Shown here one piece after another: positions 7,291 through 15,471 of a stretch of 15,471 nt of DNA (its first letter is position 1; every line of letters starts with the position of its first letter). Source of the DNA: Symbiodinium natans (lineage: Eukaryota; Sar; Dinophyceae; Suessiales; Symbiodiniaceae); assembly GCA_905221605.1 (NCBI GenBank), contig CAJNDS010002209.1, forward strand, positions 548,164 through 563,634. Reading direction: 5' to 3'. Both the position numbers and the translations under genes were made by a program. A model generated the notes under the pieces. It was not told the DNA's origin and made no database searches. It worked only from the letters and a program-made list of their open reading frames with translations.

Positions 7291-7373
7291 CTGCGTCACG
7301 GATCAGCTGCGCTTCGAGCTCCAGCGGAAGAAGGTAGGCTCCGGTCGCGGCCCTGATGCAGCTACCGGGCTCT
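7291..7373 (+). other. 83-bp island between oppositely oriented telomere-like blocks
   Basis: Non-telomeric sequence. In one plus-strand frame it reads VTDQLRFELQRKKVGSGRGP, with a GTAGGC donor-like site directly after the Lys-Lys codons. It looks like a fragment of an exon encoding an amphipathic helix, but it is too short for any assignment. Copy 2 at 15216-15298 is identical. Confidence 0.3.
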
Positions 7374-7535
7374 TTTAGGGTTTAGGGTTTAGGGTTTAGG
7401 GTCTGGGGTTTGTCATCGTGCCAGCTGACGTTCAGAGTCTGGGTTCAAAAAGGGTCTGGGGTTTGGGTTTAGGGTTTGGGGTGTAAAGTTTCGGGCTGTC
7501 GGTTTAGGGTTTAGGGTTTGGGGTTTAGAGTTTCG
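7374..7535 (+). repeat. Interstitial telomere-like block 3, TTTAGGG orientation
   Basis: Begins with four perfect TTTAGGG units (7374-7401), then variants TTTGGGG, TCTGGGG and TTTCGGG, and a second perfect stretch (ggtttagggtttagggtttg near 7501). A short non-telomeric insert lies at 7412-7450. Confidence 0.9.
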
Positions 7536-7553
7536 ACTCTCACACTGGCGCAG

Positions 7554-7871
7554 TTTCGGCCTTAAAAAGGCTGCTCTAGGAAAGCCCTAGCCAATCGAGG
7601 CCCCAACCCCTGCTGTAAGTTCCCAGCCCAAGTCTTTAGCTCAACTCTCCTAAGAAGGTAAGCTAAAACGAAAACTCTTTGCAGAGGCCCTTCCCCTATT
7701 GCGGGGGCCATGATCCATAAAGCAAAAGAGCACGAAAAAACGTACCCAAGCGGCTTTTAACCTCAACCCACAGATTAGAGCTGGGGCGATTCAGGCTGTC
7801 TTCATCGGCGGCTCAGAAGCCGTTGAGTTTCGGAACCTTTGATGTGGGAAAAATACGCCAAACCCGAAACC
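7554..7871. other. Unique segment before the gap
   Basis: 318 bp present only once, because the window ends before its partner in copy 2. No long frame. One minus-strand stretch (about 7710-7815) reads EDSLNRPSSNLWVEVKSRLG but ends in stops on both sides. There is a small inverted repeat, ctagg/cctag, near 7575-7590. I assign no gene. Confidence 0.4.
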
Positions 7872-7971
7872 NNNNNNNNNNNNNNNNNNNNNNNNNNNNN
7901 NNNNNNNNNNNNNNNNNNNNNNNNNNNNNNNNNNNNNNNNNNNNNNNNNNNNNNNNNNNNNNNNNNNNNNN
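7872..7971. other. Assembly gap of exactly 100 N
   Basis: One hundred undetermined bases. A round 100 is a common placeholder for a scaffold join of unknown size, so the real distance between the two copies is not known. The gap cuts the minus-strand exon of copy 2 just after the codons corresponding to 58-56 of copy 1. Confidence 0.98.
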
Positions 7972-8564
7972 AAGTCTCTTGCATGGGGGTGGATCATCTT
8001 CAGCACCTCCACATTGGGGGCAGTCTCCGGGTCAAACTGCATCGGCGAGATCGGAAAGGTTGCTGAACTGGGCTGGATCAGTCGAGGCCAATCCATCCAT
8101 GCGGGCTAAGCGAGCAGCTTTGCGCTCGCAAGCCTCCAGTCCGGACTGGGTGCGTCGCTTCCGTTGAAATGCAGTCATGAACACTTCGGCTCGTAAAGCA
8201 CCTGTCAAGCACACTGCTTGCCGTCCTCTGTTCTCTTCACATTCTCCGGCATCTTGTTCAGATTTCTGCCGACGTCGATCGCTGCCGCCTTGCAAGTCTT
8301 TTTCCGAACCTGTCGGCGCACATGGAGAGCAAACTCCAACTGTAGAAATCACCTTGTGAACACTGCCTCGAATGTGTTTTCCAGCATCCACAACTGCGTC
8401 GAGAGATTGTCACACGGCCGGTGGGACGTGGAAATTGCGCAAGAGTCGTCTTCGTGTATTGTGAGCCCAGTGAAATGATTCTGCCGATAAAGAATGTATC
8501 GCCCAGGCCCCTCAAAGCCTTGCGCAGGACGAATGGAATACCTTCCGGTGGCTCTCATGACAAA
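7972..8564 (-). pseudogene. Copy-2 version of the His-box exon, frameshifted and cut by the gap
   Basis: Nearly the same sequence as 54-646, but with two bases more at about 8355-8358 (ttgtgaac for ttgaac) and two bases fewer at about 8091 (caatcc for caaggtcc). The first shift brings a stop two codons after the shared ...NTFEAVF stretch. The second restores the original frame (...RLIQPSSATF...) up to the N run. The His box is unchanged. The two indels could be real decay of a duplicated gene or consensus errors beside a scaffold gap; reads are needed to decide. Confidence 0.55.
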
Positions 8565-8621
8565 CTGCGCAATAGCAATTGATGACTTACTGTTGATTTC
8601 TTTCTTGTTCATGCCAAGTCA

Positions 8622-8749
8622 CCCCAGAGGTGCTACCATGCGGTTGCCATCTTTCAAGACGAAAAATAGGCCATGGCCTGCGTAAGGGACCTTGACCCCC
8701 ACGGCCCGCAAAGCGTCCACCAGGCAAACGTCCCGAAACCGCGGTTCGC
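8622..8749 (-). CDS. Cys-box exon, copy 2
   Basis: Identical in sequence to 704-831, including the Cys codon, the in-frame TGA beyond it and both candidate splice borders. Unlike the next exon in copy 2 it has no frameshift. Confidence 0.5.
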
Positions 8750-8826
8750 CTTTGGAGTCAAGGGAAGATCACGAAGCAAAACTATGGCAGCTACGCGCCT
8801 GTAGTCCGGACGCTATGTTTCTTTAC

Positions 8827-9082
8827 CACAATTGCGCTTCTCTAGACCACAGGTACACGTGTGTGGCCTGCTTGCAACAGGGACATCGGCGCGGCGGCTG
8901 TCTTGGCCGATCTTTTCTGACTCTGAGCCAGGCCGAACATGATTTTCTCCAAAAGCTGCTGCTGCCTGCGAGATGGCGAGAAGCACCAACTTTGGATGTG
9001 CCGCGTTTAAGCTTGCGCCGGCCTGCTCAGAACCAGTTTTCTCAAATGAGGCATCTTCTTGGGCCCGCATTTCCTGCCGAAG
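8827..9082 (-). CDS. Linker exon, copy 2
   Basis: Same as 909-1164 with one base changed at 8891 (A to G on the plus strand). In the minus-strand frame this turns one Arg codon into another. Splice borders are unchanged. Confidence 0.45.
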
Positions 9083-9152
9083 CTTACAACACTACCACCA
9101 TATAGGTAACGCCAATCTCAGACGCGGTTTTTGTGATCTCTTGACACTGCTA

Positions 9153-9251
9153 TGTCACACAACCATCCTCATCTGCTGAGCGCAAACGCAGCTGAAGGTC
9201 CTCGGCGGACGCCACTCCGGCTTGACTTTCACGGTCGCCGTGCTTCGCAGC
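9153..9251 (-). CDS. Small coding-like exon, copy 2
   Basis: Sequence identical to 1235-1333, so the apparent frameshift near 1330 predates the large duplication or is not a frameshift. Confidence 0.32.
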
Positions 9252-9489
9252 CTGTCAGCGACACCAGCTCGGCGGCACGCCAAGCTTCTTGCCGAGGTGA
9301 ACCCGGGCTCTCCCTGGCTTTCAAAAGTTGGATGGACTTACGAAGTTCGTTCTCTCATACATATGAACTTGTTTGAGAGATTATTTCACAGACTAAGGCG
9401 CAGGACTCTGGCGCGTCGCGGCGCTTGTCTTCGAGGAGGTTCTGCAGTCCCGCGCGCTTGTGGAAGGTGTCGACAAGGGCGCTGCCTGA
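9232..9489 (-). CDS. Coding-like segment at module 1, copy 2
   Basis: Same as 1314-1571 apart from two nearby changed bases at about 9422-9424 (cggcgctt for cgggggtt), which replace Asn-Pro by Lys-Arg. The TGA is conserved. Confidence 0.32.
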
Positions 9490-9923
9490 CTGAAAGGTAA
9501 TACTGCAAGTTTGGCGACGTCTTAACCTGGAACACGACCACCTTTGCCTGCAAGTCGACGACCGAATTGCCTGACTGGAAGGTAAAACTGCAAGTTCAGC
9601 ATTGTCTTAAGCTGAATGCGAACACATTTGCCCAGCAACACAGGTACAGATGCGACTTGGTCCTGCACGCCACACAGGAGGTGTCTGCCGCGCAGGCAAT
9701 GCCATGCATGACAGGTCCCGGGACAAAGGCCTCGAATGTTGCTGACAGCTGCTGCTTGACTGAACATGAGCGAGATCTGTCATTTGTTCATTCGTTCGAC
9801 TCCCCAATAAAATCTTGCGACTCTTCGGAGGCCGCCGACTTCTCCTGGGACTCACTCTCGTCCTTGGCCATCATCTCCTGGGACCTGACTTACTCTTTCA
9901 TTTGAAAGTTTTGGAGTAGAGCA
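9439..9923 (+). repeat. 485-bp module 1, copy 2 of the large duplication
   Basis: Same module at +7,918, essentially unchanged, showing that the 494-bp duplication came before the 7.5-kb one. Confidence 0.9.
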
Positions 9924-9932
9924 CGAAGTGAA

Positions 9933-10417
9933 GTTCTGCAGTCCCACGCGCTTGTGGACGGCGTCGACGAGGGCACTGCCTGACTGAAAGGTCAATTTGC
10001 AAGTTTGGCGTCGTCTTAACCTGGAATACGACCACCTTTGCCTGCGAGTCGACAAGCGCATTGCCTGACTGGAAGGTAATACTGCAAGTTCAGTATTGTC
10101 TTAAGATGAACGTGAACACGTTTGCCCAGCAACACAGGTGCATGTGCGACTCGGTCCTGCGCACCACACAGGAGGTGTCTGCCGCGCAGGCAATGCCGTG
10201 CATGACAGGTCATGGGACAAAGGCCTCGAATGTTGCTGACAGCTGCTGCTTGACTGAACATGAGCGAGATCTGTCATTTGTTCATTCGTTCGACTCCCAA
10301 ATAAAATCTTGCGACTCTTCGGAGGCCGCCGAATTTTCCTGGGACTCACTCTCGTCCTTGGCCATCATCTCCTCGGACCTGACATACTCTATCATTGGAA
10401 AGTTTTGGAGTAGAGCA
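9933..10417 (+). repeat. 485-bp module 2, copy 2 of the large duplication
   Basis: Same module at +7,918, with three substitutions against copy 1 (gactcgg for gaatcgg; tcatggg for tcactgg). Confidence 0.9.
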
Positions 10418-10909
10418 GCATGAAGACTCGTCACCGATCTAAGAGTCGAGCGAAGTTGGCTTGAAGGGGATCTCACGAGGCCCTCTTGCTTTGCGTCGAT
10501 GCTTGCGGTTGAAGGGGTCTTCTCGATGCCAAAACCCTAACCTCTCGGGACCTTGGCCCATTTTCTTCTCCTTGCAGGGGTTTTCCTTTGTGTAGGGCTC
10601 ATCGGGCGGGACCTCCTTTCGTCGTCGTCGTCGTCCCCCGAAGCTCGGCTGGAGGACGAAGCCAAACCGCTTTCCTCCAGCCATGTGGCCTGACGACTTG
10701 CTGGTAACCAGAGGCACCAAAGGCAGCCAATTGTCGGCATTGTCTTGGGTGCGCAATGGGAATCCGGACACAGTCGAATGCGTTGGCGCGCCAGCGCCTA
10801 AGCAGACGATTTGAGTTTTAAGGCTGTGGACATGCTGCCAAGCCTTGCGCAGCCGGCCGTCTACATGAGGTAGTATTGCACTGCTGCAAGCACTCGACTT
10901 CGGCTGCAT
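10282..10909 (-). pseudogene. Copy-2 version of the 208-codon frame, split by a 1-bp insertion
   Basis: The sequence aaaaccctaa at 10531-10540 replaces aaaaccta of copy 1. The N-terminal part (156 codons, ending at 10439) and the C-terminal part (64 codons, 10476-10282) therefore lie in different frames. The extra C turns a broken telomere-like motif into a perfect CCCTAA. It could equally be a homopolymer sequencing error. Confidence 0.4.
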
Positions 10910-11014
10910 TCCTCTACTCTACTTGTCCTTGCACTGCGGGCTACTTGGGTTGGGCCATGCGTATCTTGGATACTGCCTGTGGAGATCAACACCATCCCCT
11001 GCTGCACTGCGTTA

Positions 11015-11437
11015 TTGCCGCAGGCTAGCCTCAAGAAGTTTGGAGCAATCAAGACCACGGGACTCTTGCGCAATGGAAGGAGGCGTGTGCTTGAAGACGA
11101 GGGCGGCGTCGGCGAAGTAGAATCTTACAAGAACTGACTTCCGGGATTAGTGCATCACTTACTGATCGCTAGCCAGGCAGCGCTCGGCTAACGGTCTTAG
11201 CGGCTGCTTGCCCAGGACTTCGGCAAACGTGCCTCACATTTACTAGGCGGGGCACTGTCTCAGAGACGCATCACGGAGATTTGCCACAGTGAAGCGCTAA
11301 CTTTGGTCCAAATAACGACGCGGCAAGGCTTCGCTCAAGAGACCGTTGGCCAATGGCTCCCGACGAAGCATGTTCTCCACTACGGCGGCAATGGGTCCTC
11401 GATGTTGCAGCAAATATTCCACATACCGAATATATGG
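11015..11437 (-). CDS. Three-exon chain, copy 2
   Basis: Identical as far as I can read to 3096-3518, including both putative introns, so the duplication gives no extra test of the coding frame here. Confidence 0.42.
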
Positions 11438-11640
11438 TCAGCAACGGGTCTAAGTCCGCACCGCTGCACCAAAAATGAAGCTGAGGCTGCAACGCTTCAA
11501 CGTGATGCTGGTAAGCTGCAACAAAATTGTTCTACCGAAGATGACCTCCATGTTGCGAGGGATTACCTCGGCGGGCGCACGCTCCTACAAATATCTCTTA
11601 CTGTGGAAGCATTCCGTATACTCGCGCGCTCAACGTTTCA

Positions 11641-12063
11641 GCCGGAAAGCGTCAACAGGTAGAGGTAGAAGATGGCAAAGGCGCGTTCTAAGCTGAGAGC
11701 CGAAAGCTTCCATGTAAGGTAGTTCTACCTGGAATCAAAAACTGGTCGTAGAGTTGCTACGGAGCTGGCTCTTGGCAGGTTCCGGTCAGAGAAGGCAGAA
11801 GCCGCGCCAGAGTGAAACATCCTGTTGTTCAACATGGTCTGCTGCTATCCAACAGGCAACGTCAAGCGCGTCATCGTCAACAGCTCGCTATGCACGAACA
11901 CCTTTTTCTTTGGATAGTTTGGGGCTCTGTTTTGAAAATTTGCACCGACAGGGTCTACAAACCTGTCTATAGCTGCCATACACCCTGCCTTCGCGTGACA
12001 TACGAAGTGGCCGAGGACAGCTCCGTGAATCTCGGCTGCGCCAGCGCTATGCCCTCTACAAAC
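11641..12063 (-). CDS. Segment with two in-frame TAG codons, copy 2
   Basis: As in copy 1, with a six-base insertion (a repeated ggtaga near 11660) that keeps the frame and changes FYL to FYLYL, and one G-to-A change near 11733, in the intron-like stretch next to the second TAG. Confidence 0.35.
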
Positions 12064-12181
12064 TCAAGACTACGCCACATATGGTCGCTTAATGACGGAC
12101 CTCACTCCAAGCAATCAGTCGAGGACCTCCATGGAGGCGGTACTACAGTGACTCGTCGCATCGCGCACGCTGCCACCTTCA

Positions 12182-12406
12182 CAGATGGTGTTCCTGGTCC
12201 GGGCGGTGCAGAATTGGAAGGAGGTGTAGCAGCCTAGCCCTTCTATCTGCTATTGATAGGTTCGACTGCACGAGCTTGCCCTTACCGAATCCTTTGCCCT
12301 TCCCTTTGCCTTTGCCCTTATCCTCACCTTTACCCTTTTGGTAAGTGGTGAAAAGGGCTGTTTTGGCTGCATAGGCTAGCTGTGTGGCTTCAGCACACAG
12401 GCCTAC
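12182..12406 (-). CDS. Gly-Lys repeat exon, copy 2
   Basis: No difference seen from 4257-4481. It again lies directly next to the satellite array. Confidence 0.38.
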
Positions 12407-12426
12407 CTACGTGCGCTTGCACTGAG

Positions 12427-14335
12427 CGCATGCCTTCCAAACCCTACACCTGAACCCTCGACATCACGGTCTCGCGTCAGCAACGATGCAATGAGCTGGC
12501 TGTCGTCAGATTCTTTCTCATGACTCTGCGTTCTGAGCTCACGTACACGCAGCTCCCGCGAGCATGCCTTCCAAACCCTAAACCTGAAGCCTGACATCAT
12601 GGTCTTGTTTCAGCAATGATGCAATAATCTGGCGGTTGCCCGGTCGGATGCCTTCCAAACCCTAAACCGAAACCCTGGACATCACGGTCTTGCATCAGCA
12701 ATAATCTGGCAGTTGCCAGGTCCCGCCTACACGCAGCTCCCACGAGCGTGCCTTCCAAACCCTAAACCTAGAGCCTGGCATCACGGTCTTGCCTCAGCGA
12801 TGATGCAATAATCTGGCTGCTGCCCGGTCGCATGCCTTCCAAACCCTAAACCTCAAGCCTGACATCATGGTCTTGCCTCAGCAATGATGCAATAATCTGG
12901 CTGTTGTCAGGTCGCATGTCTCTTGCGTCAGCAACGATGCAATAATCTGGCTGTCGTCAGGTCCTTTCTCATGGCTCGTTCTGAGCTCACCTACACGCAG
13001 CTCCCGCGAGACTGCCTTCCAAACCATAACCCAAAGCCTGACATCATGGTCTTGTTTCAGCAATGATGCAATAATCTGGCTGTTGCCCGGTCGGATGCCT
13101 TACAAACCCTACTCCAAACCCTAAACCTAAAGCCTGACATCATGGTCTTGTTTCAGCAAGGATGCAATAATCTGGCTGTTGCCCGGTCGGATGCCTTACA
13201 GACCCTAAACCGAGACTCCAGACATCGCGGTCTGGCATGGTCTTGCTTCAGCAATGATGCAATAATCTGGCTGTTGCCCGGTCGTATGCCTTACAAACCC
13301 TACTCCAAACCCTAAACCTAAAGCCTGACATCATGGTCTTGTTTCAGCAATCATGCAAGAATCTGGCTGTTGCCCGGTCGGATGCCTTACAAACCCTACT
13401 CCAAACCCTAAACCTAAAGCCTGACATCATGGTTTTGTTTCAGCAATCATGCAATAATCTGGCTGTTGCCCGGTCGGATGCCTTACAGACCCTAAACCGA
13501 AACTCTAGACATCGCGGTCTTGCGTGGTCTTGCATCAGCAGTGATGCAAAAACCAACCCTTGCAGCACAGATGCGTGGAAGTTTATGTGACTGGCAAGAA
13601 AATGAGGTGTTATATGATTCCCCCAGCATGAAAGCTGCAGCGAATGCTGCAACTGCAAATGCCAAACCCTAAACCGAAACCCTAGAAATCAGGGTCTTGC
13701 ATCAGCAATAATCTGGCTGTTGCCAGGTCCCACCTACACGCAGCTCCCACGGGCGTGTCTTCCAAACCCTAAACCTAGAGCCTGACATCACGGTCTTGCC
13801 TCAGCAACGATGCAATAATCTGGTTGCTGCCCGGTCGCATGCCTTCCAAACCCTAAACCTCAAGCCTGACATCATGGTCTTGCCTCAGCAATGATGCAAT
13901 AATCTGGCTGTTGTCAGGTCGCATGTCTCTTGCGTCAGCAACGATGCAATAATCTGGCTGTCGTCAGGTCCTTTCTCATGGCTCGTTCTGAGCTCACCTA
14001 CACGCAGCTCCCGCGAGACTGCCTTCCAAACCATAGCCCAAAGCCTGACATCATGGTCTTGTTTCATAAATGATGCAATAATCTGGCTGCTGCCCAATCG
14101 GATCGCGGTCTGGCATGGTCTTGTTTCAGCAATGATGCAATGATCTGGCTGCTGCCCGGTCGGATGCCTTACAAACCCTACTCCAAACCCTAAACCTAAA
14201 GCCTGACATCATGGTCTTGTTTCAGCAATCTTGCAATAATCTGGCTGTTGCCCGGTCGGATGCCTTACAGACCCTAAACCGAAACTCTAGACATCGCGGT
14301 CTTGCATGGTCTTGCATCAGCAGTGATGCAAAAAC
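12427..14335 (+). repeat. Satellite array, copy 2
   Basis: Same array at +7,925 with the same number and order of monomers. Only six substitutions were seen (about 13199, 13219, 13228, 13236 and two near 13436). Retention of an identical monomer order points to a very recent origin of the large duplication or to an allelic copy. Confidence 0.93.
12656..13662 (+). repeat. Higher-order repeat 1, copy 2
   Basis: Counterpart of 4731-5737 at +7,925, same length. Confidence 0.85.
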
Positions 14336-14441
14336 CAACCCTTGCAGCACAGATGCATGGAAGTTTATGTGACTGCCAAGAAAATGAGGTGTTATATGGT
14401 TCCCCCAGGATGAAAGCTGCAGCGAATGCTGCAAATGCAAA
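13663..14441 (+). repeat. Higher-order repeat 2, copy 2
   Basis: Counterpart of 5738-6516, with the same internal shortening. Confidence 0.82.
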
Positions 14442-14705
14442 TGCGGCTGCAATGTCTGCAGACAAACATCGCCGTGTGTCGGCGTATACTGAGAGCATCA
14501 GTTCTGGAGACAAGCACATGACTCCCTGGCTTGGACACTGTGTGTAGAAAAACGGACAAGGAGTTACAAACTCTTTTTCCCCAGCAACATGATGAAGTCT
14601 GACACCGATCTGGCATGCATTGTCAACCAGAAGGGCCAAGTGATCTGGGTTTAGCTTGGGCTTGATGGGATGAATGATTCACACGAGCAAGCCTTCAGGG
14701 TGTGC
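14442..14705. other. Spacer between satellite and telomere-like blocks, copy 2
   Basis: Unchanged counterpart of 6517-6780; nothing further recognised in it. Confidence 0.5.
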
Positions 14706-14830
14706 AGGGTTTTGGGTTTTGGGTTAAGGGGTCAGGGTTTATAGGGTTTGGGGTTTAGGGTTTAGGTGGAGGTTTGTGGATCGTTATAAGCCGGTGGTTC
14801 AGGGTTTTAATATTACAGGGTTTAGGGATA
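14706..14830 (+). repeat. Interstitial telomere-like block 1, copy 2
   Basis: Same block with one TTTAGGG changed to TTTTGGG and one C-to-T change (ggaggttt for ggaggctt). Confidence 0.85.
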
Positions 14831-15110
14831 TAGGTAAACGTAGTAGAGAAGCCATACTTTGCCCTACCCATCAAGCCTCAGCCCTAAACCCTACCTCTGA
14901 CTAGGTGAGCTTAAGGTTTAGAAAGCAACCAGAGCTGCGGTATCGGGTTTCGGGTGTAGGTTTTGCTTTGACTTAAAAAACACAGAGGGGTTATAGGGGG
15001 GATGCTACTGGCAAGGAACTGTGAGTGTGAGGCAGGTTTCTTTGTGGTCGTGTCCCCAAAGGACTTTCCAAAATGTACAAGAAGCGGTTCACTCAGACAC
15101 CAAATGAATA

Positions 15111-15215
15111 TTAACCCGAAACCCTAAACTCTAAACCCTAGAACCTGAAACCCTAACCCACGAACCCATCTGGACTCTTGCAGTAACCCTAAACCCTAAA
15201 CCCCAAACCCTAGCC
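15111..15215 (-). repeat. Interstitial telomere-like block 2, copy 2
   Basis: Counterpart of block 2 at +7,925; one change just before it (gaatatt for gaatagt). Confidence 0.88.
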
Positions 15216-15298
15216 CTGCGTCACGGATCAGCTGCGCTTCGAGCTCCAGCGGAAGAAGGTAGGCTCCGGTCGCGGCCCTGATGCAGCTACCGGGCTCT

Positions 15299-15453
15299 TT
15301 TAGGGTTTAGGGTTTAGGGTCTGGGGTTTGTCATCGTGCCAGCTGACGTTCAGAGTCTGGGTTCAAAAAGGGTCTGGGGTTTGGGTTTAGGGTTTGGGGT
15401 GTAAAGTTTCGGGCTGTCGGTTTAGGGTTTAGGGTTTGGGGTTTAGAGTTTCG
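15299..15453 (+). repeat. Interstitial telomere-like block 3, copy 2
   Basis: Same block but with three instead of four leading TTTAGGG units (15299-15319), that is, exactly one heptamer fewer. Confidence 0.9.
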
Positions 15454-15471
15454 ACTCTCACACTGGCGCAG

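Larger units (their letters stand above)
54..7553 (+). repeat. 7.5-kb direct duplication, copy 1
   Basis: This segment recurs at 7972-15471. The period is 7,918 bp at both ends; it passes through 7,916, 7,919 and 7,925 in between because of small indels. Reading the two copies side by side I found about 16 single-base differences and five indels. Relative to copy 1, copy 2 has -2 bp near 174, +2 bp near 438, +1 bp near 2617, +6 bp near 3740 and -7 bp (one TTTAGGG unit) near 7395. It contains a set of minus-strand exon-like frames, a satellite array and telomere-like blocks. The right limit is set only by the end of the window, so the true unit may be longer. Confidence 0.97.
7972..15471 (+). 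repeat. 7.5-kb direct duplication, copy 2
   Basis: Near-identical second copy of 54-7553, starting at the first base after the N run and still matching at the last base of the window. The left border of the duplication is therefore hidden in the gap: bases 1-53 of the window have no visible partner. Differences from copy 1 are scattered over coding-like, satellite and telomere-like parts. This fits either a young tandem duplication or two alleles scaffolded end to end. Confidence 0.97.

Noticed and set aside
7791-8167. Open frames spanning the N run
   Set aside because: They exist only because N is translated as X; nothing supports continuity through a gap of unknown size.

Overview
The window looks like nuclear DNA of an alga, most likely a dinoflagellate, although no diagnostic gene proves this. 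It shows no bacterial gene organisation. Coding-like frames are short, lie almost all on the minus strand, and join only across small putative introns of about 40-77 bp with compatible phases. There is abundant plant/alga-type telomere repeat (TTTAGGG/CCCTAAA), a complex satellite, and a Gly-Lys repeat exon of a kind I associate with dinoflagellate proteins. No dinoflagellate spliced-leader relic, rRNA or tRNA was seen.

The dominating structure is a long direct duplication. Bases 54-7553 are repeated, almost base for base, at 7972-15471 (period 7,918 bp at both ends). By eye I found about 16 substitutions and five indels. The copies are separated by 7554-7871 and by a run of exactly 100 N (7872-7971). 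This is either a recent tandem duplication (possibly a longer array) or an assembly artefact in which two alleles were placed end to end.

Each copy has the same layout. First (copy 1: 1-4481) is a region of minus-strand coding-like exons. Reading 5' to 3' on the minus strand these are: a Gly-Lys repeat exon next to the satellite; an unassigned segment; a chain of three exons; a 208-codon frame; a duplicated 485-bp module (period 494 bp); more small exons; an exon with an OTU/papain-like Cys box; and a 215-codon exon carrying the matching His box that runs off the left edge. Second (4502-6410) is a satellite of about 84-bp monomers, each containing a telomere-like CCCTAAA motif, organised in a higher-order repeat of about 1,007 bp. 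Third (6411-6780) is a non-satellite spacer. Fourth (6781-7553) are interstitial telomere-like blocks in alternating orientation.

The best gene is the minus-strand one at 1-1333. In copy 1 its last exon is fully open; in copy 2 the same exon carries +2 and -2 frameshifts. It may encode a cysteine-peptidase-fold domain followed by the start of another domain that lies beyond the window. The more upstream exons may belong to the same gene, to neighbours, or to decayed mobile-element genes. Exon borders are my inference from frame, phase and GT/AG signals only.
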